From positions 4,186,001 through 4,250,000 of the forward strand of contig NZ_CP065546.1 in the NCBI RefSeq assembly GCF_015999545.1: 64,000 bases of DNA. Reading direction: 5' to 3'. A program made the translations under genes and the position numbers. The DNA comes from Lysinibacillus sp. JNUCC-52. Lineage in GTDB: Bacteria > Bacillota > Bacilli > Bacillales_A > Planococcaceae. Below are positions 27,920 to 37,123 of this stretch, in pieces (the first letter of the stretch is position 1; each line of letters starts with the position of its first letter). The notes below the pieces were generated by a model. The model did no database searches. It was not told where the DNA came from and saw only the letters and a list, made by a program, of their open reading frames with translations.

Positions 27920-29689
27920 ATGGCAAAAAGAACACATGCTAGTAACGAGCTTTCTGAAACGTTACAAGGCGAACACGTTGTATTAAAAGGTTGGGTGCAA
28001 CGTCGTCGCGATTTAGGTGGATTAATCTTTATCGACCTACGTGACCGCACAGGTATTACACAAGTTGTATTTAGTCCAGATGTAGCAGAAGCACATGCTT
28101 TAGCTGATAAAGTACGTAGCGAATACGTAATTGAAATAGAAGGAAAAGTAATTCTTCGTTCTGAAGATCAAATCAATCCAAATGTGCCAAACGGCAAAAT
28201 TGAAGTGGAAGCGACAAGCTTAATTGTTATTAATACAGCAAAGACACCTCCATTCCAAATTGAGGATCGTACAGACGTTTCAGAAGATTTACGATTAAAA
28301 TATCGTTACCTAGATTTACGTCGTCCTGCAATGTTCGATACATTCAAAATGCGTTCAGATGTAACTCGTACAATTCGTAACTTCTTACAAAATGAAGGCT
28401 TCCTAGAAGTAGAAACGCCTATTTTAACAAAATCAACGCCAGAAGGTGCTCGTGACTATTTAGTACCATCTCGTGTACATGAAGGCGAATTTTATGCTTT
28501 ACCACAATCTCCTCAGCTATTTAAACAATTATTAATGGTAGCTGGATTTGAAAAGTACTTCCAAATTGCGCGTTGTTTCCGTGACGAAGACTTACGTGCT
28601 GACCGTCAACCTGAATTCACACAAGTTGACATCGAAACAAGCTTCTTAACACAAGAAGAAATTTTAGAAATGAACGAACGTTTAATTCAAGCTGTAATGA
28701 AAGATGTCAAAGGCATCGACATTCCTGCACCGTTCCAACGCATGAAATACCAAGAAGCGATGGATCGTTATGGCTCAGATAAACCAGATGTTCGCTTTGG
28801 CTTAGAGTTAGTAGCGTTAAATGATGTGTTTGATGGTTGTGATTTCAAAGTGTTTGCTGATACAGTAGCGCAAGGCAAGCAAGTGAAAAGTATCAACATT
28901 AAAGGTGCGGCTGATAAATATTCTCGAAAAGATATGGATGAGCTTACAAAATTCGTTGGTATCTACGGAGCAAAAGGTCTTGCTTGGTTAAAAGTAACAG
29001 AAGAAGGATTAAATGGACCAATCGCAAAATTCTTCGATGAAGCGTTAGCTGCTGCATTAATAGAGCGTATGGGCGCTGAAATTGGCGATATATTAGTATT
29101 CGTAGCTGACAAAGCGGATGTAGTTGCAGCATCTCTAGGAGCACTTCGTACAAAATTAGGTCAAGATTTAGGCTTAATTGATGAATCACAATTCGCATTC
29201 TTATGGATTACGGACTGGCCATTATTTGAGTACTCTGAAGAAGATGGCCGCTATTATGCAGCACACCATCCTTTCACACGTCCATTTGACGAAGATATCG
29301 AATTAATGGATACAAACCCTGCTGCAGTTCGTGCACAAGCTTACGATATCGTATTAAACGGTTATGAGCTTGGCGGTGGTTCATTACGTATTTATGAGCG
29401 TGATTTACAAGAAAAAATGTTTAAACTTCTTGGTTTCTCAGATGAGGAAGCAAAAGCACAATTCGGTTTCTTATTAGAAGCGTTTGAATACGGCGTACCT
29501 CCACACGCAGGTCTTGCCTTTGGTCTTGACCGTTTCGTAATGTTACTTGCTGGTCGTACTAATTTACGTGATACAATTGCATTCCCGAAAACAGCAAGTG
29601 CAAGCTGCTTATTGACAGATGCTCCAAGTGAAGTGTCTCCAGATCAATTAAGCGAATTAAGTTTAGCGATTAAAACATTTAAAAGATAA
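27920..29689 (+). CDS. aspS: Aspartyl-tRNA synthetase
   Basis: Class IIb synthetase, 589 aa. Domains: N-terminal OB fold with [20 protein letters not shown] (from residue 27), catalytic core with the flipping loop [16 protein letters not shown] near 170, motif 2 [19 protein letters not shown] near 217, the bacterial GAD insertion (about 300-420), and motif 3 [15 protein letters not shown] near 530. The GAD insert shows the bacterial type. GGAGG lies 9 nt before the ATG. Confidence 0.98.
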   Translation: MAKRTHASNELSETLQGEHVVLKGWVQRRRDLGGLIFIDLRDRTGITQVVFSPDVAEAHALADKVRSEYVIEIEGKVILRSEDQINPNVPNGKIEVEATSLIVINTAKTPPFQIEDRTDVSEDLRLKYRYLDLRRPAMFDTFKMRSDVTRTIRNFLQNEGFLEVETPILTKSTPEGARDYLVPSRVHEGEFYALPQSPQLFKQLLMVAGFEKYFQIARCFRDEDLRADRQPEFTQVDIETSFLTQEEILEMNERLIQAVMKDVKGIDIPAPFQRMKYQEAMDRYGSDKPDVRFGLELVALNDVFDGCDFKVFADTVAQGKQVKSINIKGAADKYSRKDMDELTKFVGIYGAKGLAWLKVTEEGLNGPIAKFFDEALAAALIERMGAEIGDILVFVADKADVVAASLGALRTKLGQDLGLIDESQFAFLWITDWPLFEYSEEDGRYYAAHHPFTRPFDEDIELMDTNPAAVRAQAYDIVLNGYELGGGSLRIYERDLQEKMFKLLGFSDEEAKAQFGFLLEAFEYGVPPHAGLAFGLDRFVMLLAGRTNLRDTIAFPKTASASCLLTDAPSEVSPDQLSELSLAIKTFKR

Positions 29690-29698
29690 AAGCATTAC

Positions 29699-29748
29699 CA
29701 AATACCTGGATTTCCTAGCAAAAAATGTTGGGAATCTAGGTATTTTTT
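29699..29748 (+). terminator. Terminator after aspS
   Basis: AAATACCTGGATTTCC pairs imperfectly with GGGAATCTAGGTATTT around a 14-nt loop and runs into T. Confidence 0.75.
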
Positions 29749-29787
29749 GCGTTTTTTGAAAGAATCTGTTTTTTTATTATAAATCGT

Positions 29788-29816
29788 TTGAATTATCAGA
29801 AATATGGTGTTATTAT
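29788..29816 (+). promoter_or_regulatory. Promoter of 6S RNA
   Basis: TTGAAT at 29788-29793, 17-bp spacer, TATTAT at 29811-29816. The predicted start near 29823 falls at the base of the 6S closing stem. Confidence 0.7.
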
Positions 29817-29822
29817 AACAGT

Positions 29823-30030
29823 AATACGAATCCTGATGTGTTTGTCTAACTGCTAACTCTATTTAACAGTTTTGACCGAACACTATATCGTCGGGAGCCA
29901 TCTATTTTTGTAGTGGCAAACAAGCCCCATTTTCGAGAGGGACGTTTAAAGCTATAAAGCGGGCACCCACCTGCAAATTGCGGGTTCAAAACGAATGTTT
30001 CATTGGCATTACGGCACAATCGGGATTCGT
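29823..30030 (+). ncRNA. bsrA: 6S RNA
   Basis: RNA that holds SigA RNA polymerase in stationary phase. About 205 nt without a coding frame start at a promoter downstream of aspS, the same place as B. subtilis bsrA (6S-1). The ends pair through CGAATCC (29827-29833) and GGATTCG (30023-30029), and the first bases TCCTGATGTGTT resemble the known Bacillus 6S start. The interior can form a long interrupted rod with a central open region. A weak ACGTT/AACGT hairpin with T run at 30060-30077 may end the precursor. I did not fold it by program. Confidence 0.85.
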
Positions 30031-30081
30031 CCATACATAGAATACTAGATACTAATGTGACGTTGTTTAACGTTTTTAGCA

Positions 30082-30122
30082 AAAAAGTGATAGATTGATT
30101 AATGTCAATCTATCACTTTTTG
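30082..30122. terminator. Long-stem hairpin, dispersed family copy 1
   Basis: A 17-bp perfect stem (AAAAAGTGATAGATTGA with its complement) around a 6-nt loop. Two close relatives lie at 48362-48402 and 55167-55208. It may end transcription from the 6S side and from the other strand. Confidence 0.75.
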
Positions 30123-30232
30123 TTATTTGTCCTACTTTTTCACGATAAAAAGGCAGATGGGCGTTATTTACTAAATTAAATGAAAAATAAGAAAAATTGT
30201 AAAATTTACTTTTTATTTTTGGATTAGCATAC

Positions 30233-30259
30233 TATAATTGGTATAGACAACTATACCAA
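30233..30259 (+). promoter_or_regulatory. nagA promoter -10 with NagR-like operator
   Basis: TATAAT at 30233-30238 is directly followed by an inverted repeat, TTGGTATAG-ACAA-CTATACCAA (30238-30259). Its TGGTATA/TATACCA core resembles known GntR/NagR (DasR-type) operators. Its location over the start site fits repression by the GntR protein encoded at 31503. Confidence 0.75.
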
Positions 30260-30325
30260 AACTTGTAGCTTGTCTTTACGTTTCAAGTAAGCTTCGAAAA
30301 AAACTTAGACAGCGGAGGTGTGAAA

Positions 30326-31501
30326 TTGAGCAATACATTATTAATTTCCAATGTAACGATCGTCAACCATAACGAAATACCGTTCACAGGTGACGTATTG
30401 ATTGACAATGGCAAGATAATTAAAGTAGGTAAAGAATTATTTGATAAGGCAGAGCAATATATTGAAGGCAAGGGGAAAGACTGGTTGTTGTTTCCTGGTT
30501 ACATTGATATGCATATTCATGGTTCGGCAGGCAATGATGCAATGGATGCATCACAACAAGCGCTTCATGATATGGCTGCGTCATTAGTTAAAGAAGGTGT
30601 CACAGGCTACCTTGCAACGACAATGACACAAACACCAGAAGCTATTGAAAATGCATTAAAGACAATCGCACAATTTGAAAATGGTAATAATGAGGCCAAT
30701 TTATTAGGTGTACACGTAGAAGGACCTTATGTATCGAAAAAGCGTGCTGGAGCACAGCCAATCGACTATATGATATTGCCATCTATCGAACAATTTGCAC
30801 ACTGGCAAGCATTAAGTAACAACCGCATTAAACAAATAACGATTGCACCTGAGCTTGAAGGTGGCTTTCCGTTTATTAAAGAGCTTTACAAGCAAGGGGT
30901 CATTGTTTCAATTGGCCATTCAGATGCAACACTTGAAGAGGTAGAGCAAGCAGTAGCATTCGGCGTCAGACAGGCAACGCATTTATACAATCAAATGCGA
31001 CCATTCCATCATCGAGACCCAGGTGTTGTAGGCGGAGTGCTTGTTGAAGATGCAGTGAAAGTAGAGATTATTGCAGACTTTGTGCATTGCCATCCTATGT
31101 CTGTAAAACTTGCGTACCGAGTAAAAGGGGCAGAAGGAATTATTTTAATTACAGATGCAATGCGAGCTAAAGGATTACAATATGGGGATTATGATTTAGG
31201 TGGTCAAACAGTCCATGTCACAGAAAGCGGAGCACATTTATCTAATGGAGCATTAGCTGGAAGTGTATTGACGATGGAACAAGCAGTGAAAAATATGAAA
31301 GCGGTCACAAATTGTTCGTTGTCAGAGCTTGTAGCAATGTCTTCAGCAAATGCTGCGAAACAATTACAATTGCGCTCAAAAGGACGTATTGCAGAAGGCT
31401 TTGATGCAGATGTCATTTTATTGGATCAACATTTAAATGTTGAAAAAACTATTTGTCAGGGAAATATTGTATTTGAGAAAACGATAGTAAAAATGCGATA
31501 G
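30326..31501 (+). CDS. nagA: N-acetylglucosamine-6-phosphate deacetylase
   Basis: Removes acetate from GlcNAc-6-P to give GlcN-6-P. 391 aa from the TTG at 30326, chosen because GGAGG at 30314-30318 is 7 nt away; the GTG at 30320 is too close to it. Seen: the metal site HIHGSAGNDAMDAS near residue 60, the HVEGPYVS block near 130, HSDAT near 197, THLYNQMRPFHHRDPG near 215, the catalytic Asp in ITDAMRAKG near 274 and SNGALAGSVLTM near 305. No nagB is in the window. First gene of the amino-sugar operon. Confidence 0.95.
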   Translation: MSNTLLISNVTIVNHNEIPFTGDVLIDNGKIIKVGKELFDKAEQYIEGKGKDWLLFPGYIDMHIHGSAGNDAMDASQQALHDMAASLVKEGVTGYLATTMTQTPEAIENALKTIAQFENGNNEANLLGVHVEGPYVSKKRAGAQPIDYMILPSIEQFAHWQALSNNRIKQITIAPELEGGFPFIKELYKQGVIVSIGHSDATLEEVEQAVAFGVRQATHLYNQMRPFHHRDPGVVGGVLVEDAVKVEIIADFVHCHPMSVKLAYRVKGAEGIILITDAMRAKGLQYGDYDLGGQTVHVTESGAHLSNGALAGSVLTMEQAVKNMKAVTNCSLSELVAMSSANAAKQLQLRSKGRIAEGFDADVILLDQHLNVEKTICQGNIVFEKTIVKMR

Positions 31502-31502
31502 G

Positions 31503-32237
31503 ATGGTGCAAGTCTTGTTAGATAAAAATTCTCATATACCAATCTATATACAAATAGAAGAAGTATTAAAGCAACGGATTTATTTAGAGGAATACAAAAT
31601 TGGTGAAAATATTCCATCTGAACGCGAGCTGTCCGTTCAATTTGATGTGAGTAGAATGACTGTTCGTCAATCGATTACCAATTTAGTGAATAGTGGATTG
31701 CTTTATCGTGAAAAAGGTAGAGGGACTTATGTTGCCAATCCAAAGTTGGAACAGCCATTAATGGGCTTAACAAGTTTTACAGAGGATATGCGTGCAAGAG
31801 GTATGGAACCAAGTAGTAAAGTATTACGTTTCGAAAAAATTGTACCACCATTAGATATTGCAGGAGATTTAATGTTAGAACGTGGGGAGGAAGTATTTTT
31901 CGTAACGAGGATACGGAGTGCCAATTCTAAACCGATGGCGATTGAAAGAACCTATATTCCAGTGAAAGTATATCCTGAATTAGATGAAAAGAAAATTATG
32001 GGTTCCTTGTATGCGCTTATAGAAGCAAAATTCCATCAGAAAATTGGCAATGCTATACAGCAAATGGAAGCGGCCATTGTAGCAAAAGAAGATAGTAAAT
32101 ATTTGCAAATCAATAGTACTGCACCAGTGTTAATTATTAAACGAACAAGTTATTTAGGGGATGGTGTGCCATTCGAACTTGTGCGAAGTACTTATCGTGC
32201 TGATCGATACAAATTCATAAGTGAAATTAAAAGGTGA
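31503..32237 (+). CDS. nagR: GntR/UTRA transcriptional regulator (NagR-like)
   Basis: 244 aa: N-terminal GntR winged helix (about residues 10-75, with IPSERELSVQFDVSRMTVRQ read from residue 37) and a C-terminal UTRA effector domain (about 90-240). In B. subtilis the equivalent NagR binds GlcN-6-P or GlcNAc-6-P and represses nag genes. It starts 1 nt after nagA; TTG at 31515 is an alternative start with AGGATGG upstream. The operators at 30238 and 36218-36335 are its probable targets. Confidence 0.88.
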   Translation: MVQVLLDKNSHIPIYIQIEEVLKQRIYLEEYKIGENIPSERELSVQFDVSRMTVRQSITNLVNSGLLYREKGRGTYVANPKLEQPLMGLTSFTEDMRARGMEPSSKVLRFEKIVPPLDIAGDLMLERGEEVFFVTRIRSANSKPMAIERTYIPVKVYPELDEKKIMGSLYALIEAKFHQKIGNAIQQMEAAIVAKEDSKYLQINSTAPVLIIKRTSYLGDGVPFELVRSTYRADRYKFISEIKR

Positions 32238-32241
32238 TATG

Positions 32242-32961
32242 ATGCGTGCTTATTTTCATGAACTACAAAGGCTTTTAGATGTTGTGCTAGCGCAAGAAAA
32301 TACGCTGTTAGCAGAAGCTGCACAAATGATTGTTTCTCGTCTTCAAAGCGGTGGAATTGTCCAACTGTTTGGGTGTGGACACTCACATCTTTTAGCACAA
32401 GATGCTTTTTATCGTGCGGGAGGGCTTGTACCTGTACGTCCAATTACGATCGAGCCATTGACTTTACATGCAGGGGCTTTAACATCATCAAAAAATGAAA
32501 AGGACCCATCGATTATCGTGCGTCATAAAGATGAATTTCAATTTCAGGAAAATGATGTTTGCATCGTCATTTCGACGTCTGGTCGAAATAATGCCCCGAT
32601 AGAAGCGGCAATGCTTGCAAAGCAGTCAGGCGTCCTCGTAATGTCTATGCAATCACTTGAATATTGTGAACAACCAACACGTCATATTAGTGGAAAACGT
32701 TTAGAGGATGTTGTCGATGTTGTCATCAACACACATATTCCTATAGGGGATGGGCTCTTGCACCATCAACAGATACAGTATGCACCTGCATCAACAGTAA
32801 TTGGTTCTGCAGTTCTTCAAGCATTATTCAGTCAAGTCATTGAGTTATTGGCTGAATGTCAGGAAGTACTGCCTGTTTTTGAAAGCAATAATGTTGAATC
32901 GAATAAGCATCATAATGAAATAATGATTGCGAACTATCAATCGCGCATTAATTTTGAGTGA
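32242..32961 (+). CDS. SIS-domain sugar-phosphate protein (UPF0309-like)
   Basis: 239 aa. The SIS fold is shown by GGIVQLFGCGHSHLLAQDAF (from residue 36), CIVISTSGRNNAPIEAAMLA near 112 and the ADVV-type helix (LEDVVDVVINTH) near 155. This pattern is that of the UPF0309 family, whose substrate is not established. In this operon it could act on an amino-sugar phosphate; a MurNAc-6-P etherase role is one idea, since that enzyme is also a SIS protein, but the etherase glutamates cannot be placed. The ATG at 32242 is 4 nt from AAAGGTGA, which overlaps the nagR stop; ATG 32239 is also possible. Confidence 0.82.
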   Translation: MRAYFHELQRLLDVVLAQENTLLAEAAQMIVSRLQSGGIVQLFGCGHSHLLAQDAFYRAGGLVPVRPITIEPLTLHAGALTSSKNEKDPSIIVRHKDEFQFQENDVCIVISTSGRNNAPIEAAMLAKQSGVLVMSMQSLEYCEQPTRHISGKRLEDVVDVVINTHIPIGDGLLHHQQIQYAPASTVIGSAVLQALFSQVIELLAECQEVLPVFESNNVESNKHHNEIMIANYQSRINFE

Positions 32962-32978
32962 AATTTGGAGGGGTAACC

Positions 32979-33248
32979 ATGGAAAAAACATTTAAGATTA
33001 CAACACCAGAAGGTTTACATGCTCGACCAACAGCGCTATTAGTAAGTGCGGTCACACCATTTGAGAGTGAAGTTCAGTTAACCTACAATGATAAGTCTGT
33101 CAATTTAAAGTCCATTATGGGGGTCATGGCGCAAGGAATTGTAACGGGGAGTACTATTGCAATTTCTGCACAAGGAGCAGATGCCCAACAGCTAATGCAA
33201 ACAGTTACAGATGTGATTGTTACAAAAGGAATTGGTGAAGAATGCTAG
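32979..33248 (+). CDS. ptsH: Phosphocarrier protein HPr
   Basis: Passes phosphate from Enzyme I to sugar-specific IIA. 89 aa from the ATG at 32979, which has GGAGGGG 5 nt before it. Seen: the active His in GLHARPTA (near residue 15) and the regulatory Ser in NLKSIMGVM (near 46), so HPr kinase control is possible. A fully formed HPr inside a sugar-specific operon is unusual for Bacillales, where ptsHI normally stands alone. It overlaps ptsI by 7 nt. Confidence 0.93.
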   Translation: MEKTFKITTPEGLHARPTALLVSAVTPFESEVQLTYNDKSVNLKSIMGVMAQGIVTGSTIAISAQGADAQQLMQTVTDVIVTKGIGEEC

Positions 33249-34954
33249 AGATTCAGGGTATTGCCGTATCGGAAGGCATTGCCTTTGCAACTGCCTTTTG
33301 TTTAGTGGAACCAGATTTATCATTTGAGAAGTACACGATTACAGATATACAGCCAGAACTAGAGCGCTTTAAATCAGCACTTGCCCATACGAAAATGGAA
33401 TTACAAGAAATTTTAACACTCGCTCAGAATAAATTTGGCGAAGACAAGGCGGCAATATTTGCTGCGCATTTATTATTGCTAGAGGACCCTGAAATGTTAG
33501 CAGCCATTGAAGAGAAAATTAAAACAGGCAGTAATGCGGAGTATGCCTTACACGAAGTTTCCAATATGTTCATCGGACTGTTTGAGGGAATGGACAATGT
33601 TTATATGCAAGAGCGAGCAGCGGATATTCGCGATGTAACGAAGCGCTTATTAGCCCATTTATTAGATGTTGAATTAGTTGACATGAGTCGTTTATCAGCA
33701 GATGTCATCATCGTAGCAGAAGATTTAACACCATCGATGACGGCACAGCTAGATACTAACTATGTCAAAGGATTTATAACAGATATTGGTGGGAAAACCT
33801 CTCATTCTGCTATTCTTGCACGCTCACTAGATATTCCAGCAATCGTTGGCACTAAAACGGCTACACAAGTAATTCAACATGGCGCACCAATTATTATGGA
33901 TGGCACGAATGGCACTATCATTATTAATGCAACGCAAGAAGTGTCTGCATTTTACGAGCAACAGCAACAAACGCTTAGTCAGCAACGACACGAGCTCCTT
34001 CAATATCGCACAATGTCGAGCGTAAGTGCGGACGGACATAATGTAGAGCTTGTGGGCAATATCGGCAAGCCCGAAGATGTGGAAAAAGTCATGCAGGCGG
34101 CGGGGGATGGAATCGGTTTATTTCGAACAGAGTTTTTATATATGGGACGGCAGGAGCTCCCAAGTGAAGAGGAACAGTTTCAAGCGTACCGTATCGTCCT
34201 TGAAAAAATGCAGGAAAAGCCAACGATTGTACGCACATTGGATATTGGCGGGGATAAGCATCTTCCATATTTAAAGCTACCGTCAGAGATGAATCCTTTT
34301 TTAGGCTATAGAGCGATTCGTATTTGCCTAGACCAACAAGCAATGTTCCGTACACAATTGCGTGCATTGCTAAGAGCAAGTGCTTTTGGCAACTTGAAAA
34401 TAATGTTTCCAATGATCGCAACGTTAGATGAATGGAGAATGGCAAAGCAAATGTTGTTTGAGGAAAAAGCCCAATTGCAAGCAGACGGAGTGGCAATTGC
34501 GGAAACAATAGAAGTCGGTATAATGGTAGAGATTCCAGCAGCGGCGATGATTGCAGACTTATTTGCAAAAGAAGTAGATTTTTTCTCGATTGGTACAAAC
34601 GATTTAATTCAATATACTTTGGCAACGGATCGGATGAATGAAAATGTCTCTTATTTATATCAGCCATATCACCCAGCAGTATTAAGACTTATAAAAAATG
34701 TGATTGATGCAGCACATAAACAGGGGAAATGGGTTGGTATGTGCGGTGAAATGGCAGCAGATGAAATAGCAATACCGATTTTACTTGCTTTAGGTTTAGA
34801 TGAATTTTCCATGAACCCTTCTTCTATTCTTAAAACGAGAGCACATATTGCAAAGCTTTCAAAGAAGCAGTTAATGCAACATATTGAGCAACTGTTAATG
34901 CTATCGACAGCCTCTGAGGTTGAAGTATATGTAAAAGAACATCTAGGTATGTAA
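33242..34954 (+). CDS. ptsI: PTS Enzyme I (PEP-protein phosphotransferase)
   Basis: Takes phosphate from PEP and gives it to HPr. 570 aa, full length. Seen: the phosphorylated His in GGKTSHSAILARSLDIPAIVG (near residue 190), GIGLFRTEFLYMGR near 289, FLGYRAIRI near 355, EIPAAAMIADLFAKEVDFFSIGTND read near 430-455, TLATDRMNE, and the catalytic Cys in GMCGEMAAD near 500. Overlap with ptsH ties their translation. Confidence 0.96.
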   Translation: MLEIQGIAVSEGIAFATAFCLVEPDLSFEKYTITDIQPELERFKSALAHTKMELQEILTLAQNKFGEDKAAIFAAHLLLLEDPEMLAAIEEKIKTGSNAEYALHEVSNMFIGLFEGMDNVYMQERAADIRDVTKRLLAHLLDVELVDMSRLSADVIIVAEDLTPSMTAQLDTNYVKGFITDIGGKTSHSAILARSLDIPAIVGTKTATQVIQHGAPIIMDGTNGTIIINATQEVSAFYEQQQQTLSQQRHELLQYRTMSSVSADGHNVELVGNIGKPEDVEKVMQAAGDGIGLFRTEFLYMGRQELPSEEEQFQAYRIVLEKMQEKPTIVRTLDIGGDKHLPYLKLPSEMNPFLGYRAIRICLDQQAMFRTQLRALLRASAFGNLKIMFPMIATLDEWRMAKQMLFEEKAQLQADGVAIAETIEVGIMVEIPAAAMIADLFAKEVDFFSIGTNDLIQYTLATDRMNENVSYLYQPYHPAVLRLIKNVIDAAHKQGKWVGMCGEMAADEIAIPILLALGLDEFSMNPSSILKTRAHIAKLSKKQLMQHIEQLLMLSTASEVEVYVKEHLGM

Positions 34955-34994
34955 GTTCTTATTTTTGAATATTGTGAAAAATAAGGAGGGCGTC

Positions 34995-36170
34995 ATGGAT
35001 ATTAAAAACGTTCCAGCGAAAGATTACCAACAAATTCATCGTTTAAGGGATTATTGCTTTCCAAATAAATATAGCGGTGCTAGGCGCGATGATTTTCATT
35101 ATTGGATTGAGCATAGTACAACTTTAGGAGCTTATGATGGCGATAACGTTGTTGGGCAACTGCTAATCCTTCCGCTCAATATGACGATACATGGTGAAAA
35201 CTATGAAATGGGTGGTATTGGATTTGTAGCTACATATCCAGAGTACCGTCAGCAAGGTATTATAAAAAAGCTAATGACGGCTTCACTAAAGGAAATGCAA
35301 CAACGTGGGCAAACAATTTCCGTCCTTGCACCTTTTTCCGTTTCTTTTTACCGTTATTTTGGCTGGGAATTATTTTTTGACAAACTACATTATGCAATAC
35401 CTCATTCACACTTTCCTCATTTCGGGAAACAGTTAGATGATGTAAAACGTATGAGCTTTGAATGGCCGAATAGTGATCTGTTTGAGGCAATTCAGCAATT
35501 TCATAATGTCCAAGCAAGCATTACAAATGGGGCGATGCTACGTGATGCAGCTTGGTGGAAGCGCATTGAAAGAAGGTCACCTGAAAGTCATTTTGCTGCG
35601 TGTTTTCAGGAACAAAAAATAACGGGCTATATCCGCTATACCATTCAAGATGGCATCTTTACAACCCATGACTATATTGTGAAGGATTATCTAGCACAAC
35701 AAGCACTATGGCGCTTTATTACATCACATGCGGCAAGTATCCACACAATCGAAGGAATTACGGCAAATGATAGTCATTTCGGTTTTAATTTCGATAATCC
35801 ACAATTTCCTAAAAAGATTATACAAGATATCATGGTAAGAATCGTGGATGCTTTTGCTTTTATGCAACGCTACCGTTGGAGGGATATAAAGCAAACTTTG
35901 TACGTTCGTCTAGAGGATCACTTTTGTCCGTGGAATGAACAAATTTTCATGATAAATAAAGATGGAGATGTCTCAATAATTGAGGAAAATTCCATGTTTA
36001 AAAAGCATATGCTAACATTACCAATCAACTTATTTTCTGCGATGATGGTCGGCTATCTTAGTGTGAAGGATGCAGTGACTATTGCGAATAAAGTACTAGA
36101 TGATGAAGAAATACGTCATTGGCAACAGGCAATTCCGACGGAGCGACCTGAATTTTACGAATATTTTTAA
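34995..36170 (+). CDS. Eis-like GNAT N-acetyltransferase
   Basis: 391 aa from the ATG at 34995 (AAGGAGGG ends 4 nt before it). An N-terminal GNAT domain shows MGGIGFVATYPEYRQQGIIKKLM (read from about residue 65), the acetyl-CoA loop being RQQGII; a second GNAT-like region and a C-terminal SCP2-like domain follow (about 290-391), which is the Eis plan. The acceptor is unknown; a role in acetylating an amino sugar is only a guess from its place after ptsI. Confidence 0.85.
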   Translation: MDIKNVPAKDYQQIHRLRDYCFPNKYSGARRDDFHYWIEHSTTLGAYDGDNVVGQLLILPLNMTIHGENYEMGGIGFVATYPEYRQQGIIKKLMTASLKEMQQRGQTISVLAPFSVSFYRYFGWELFFDKLHYAIPHSHFPHFGKQLDDVKRMSFEWPNSDLFEAIQQFHNVQASITNGAMLRDAAWWKRIERRSPESHFAACFQEQKITGYIRYTIQDGIFTTHDYIVKDYLAQQALWRFITSHAASIHTIEGITANDSHFGFNFDNPQFPKKIIQDIMVRIVDAFAFMQRYRWRDIKQTLYVRLEDHFCPWNEQIFMINKDGDVSIIEENSMFKKHMLTLPINLFSAMMVGYLSVKDAVTIANKVLDDEEIRHWQQAIPTERPEFYEYF

Positions 36171-36217
36171 CTTACTGCGAAAATAAGTAGAAAATGAAAA
36201 TTTTTTTGAAGTTTTTT

Positions 36218-36335
36218 CTGGACTATACCAGTTAAGGGAAGCCATTTATTAGCAAGTATCGAAGCAATAGCCCAATTAGGTATTAGTTTTTAAAAGGTAT
36301 AAAATTACTAAAAAAGTATATTGTGGTATATACCA
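36218..36335 (+). promoter_or_regulatory. Two NagR-like operators before the PTS genes
   Basis: CTGGACTATACCAG at 36218-36231 and the perfect 12-bp palindrome TGGTATATACCA at 36324-36335 share the TGGTATA core of the nagA operator. They mark a likely second regulated promoter for the PTS half of the cluster. No strong -35/-10 pair was identified. Confidence 0.65.
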
Positions 36336-36432
36336 ATTGGTGCTATTCTCAATATAAGAAAGCGATTTCATTAGAGTCGTCAATTCGTTAAAAGGGACTA
36401 AATTAAAAAAAGACAATGAGGGAGTGCTGACG

Positions 36433-36744
36433 ATGAAAAATATTATGTTAGTTTGTGTTGCAGGTATGAGCACGAGTTTACTAGTTTCAAAGATGCAGAA
36501 GGCTGCACAAGAACAAAATATTGAGGCGGATATTTTTGCTATAGCTGAAAGTGAGGTAGATAAAATTTTAGCAAACAAGAAGGCAGATGTACTGTTACTT
36601 GGCCCACAAGTTCGTTACTTGAAATCAACATTTGAAGCAAAATTCAAAGAATTGAATTTTCCAATTGATGTAATCAATATGGCTGATTACGGCATGATGA
36701 ACGGTGAAAATGTCTTAAAGCAGGCATTGAAACTGATTGGGTGA
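36433..36744 (+). CDS. PTS EIIB component, lactose/cellobiose family
   Basis: 103 aa from the ATG at 36433. The phosphorylated Cys8 lies in LVCVAGMSTSLLVSKM, the hallmark of Lac-family IIB, and the LGPQVRYL block follows near residue 58. It transfers phosphate from IIA to the sugar entering through IIC. GAGGGAG lies about 9 nt upstream. Known relatives take cellobiose or diacetylchitobiose; the neighbourhood favours an amino-sugar disaccharide. Confidence 0.93.
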   Translation: MKNIMLVCVAGMSTSLLVSKMQKAAQEQNIEADIFAIAESEVDKILANKKADVLLLGPQVRYLKSTFEAKFKELNFPIDVINMADYGMMNGENVLKQALKLIG

Positions 36745-36756
36745 GGAGGCAAGTTA

Positions 36757-37077
36757 ATGGAAGAAACAGCAATGATGCAGTCCATAATGGGGTTGATTGT
36801 TCATAGTGGTAATACGAAAAGTGAATGCATGGAAGCACTTCAGTTAGCGAAAAAGGGGCAGATTGGTGAAGCAAAGGAAAAAATAAAGCTGGCAAATGAA
36901 GCACTAGTTGAAGCTCATCATTCACAAACAGCATTGTTAACGCAGGAAGCAAGGGGAGAAAAAGTAGAGGTATCGATGCTATTAATTCATGCACAGGATC
37001 ACCTAATGAATGCCATCACGTTTCGTGATTTAGCGCAAGAAATGATTGAACTGTATGAACAAATCAAAGGGGAGTAA
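36757..37077 (+). CDS. PTS EIIA component, lactose/cellobiose family
   Basis: 106 aa, all helical. The phosphorylated His78 lies in LLIHAQDHLMNA, and the N-terminal GLIVHSGNTKSECMEAL is typical. GAGGAGG lies before the ATG. It works as a trimer in known systems, taking phosphate from HPr, here probably the HPr encoded at 32979. Confidence 0.93.
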   Translation: MEETAMMQSIMGLIVHSGNTKSECMEALQLAKKGQIGEAKEKIKLANEALVEAHHSQTALLTQEARGEKVEVSMLLIHAQDHLMNAITFRDLAQEMIELYEQIKGE

Positions 37078-37123
37078 CATCAATTATTTGATGTCACAAT
37101 AAAAAGCAAAGGGAGTGTGTAGA

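Noticed and set aside
29846-30082. 78-codon minus-strand frame downstream of aspS
   Set aside because: It is the antisense of the 6S RNA rod; no ribosome site or protein-like pattern.
33827-34667. Long frames on the minus strand and in other frames of ptsI
   Set aside because: They follow the codon structure of ptsI and have no start signal or homology; shadows of the real gene.
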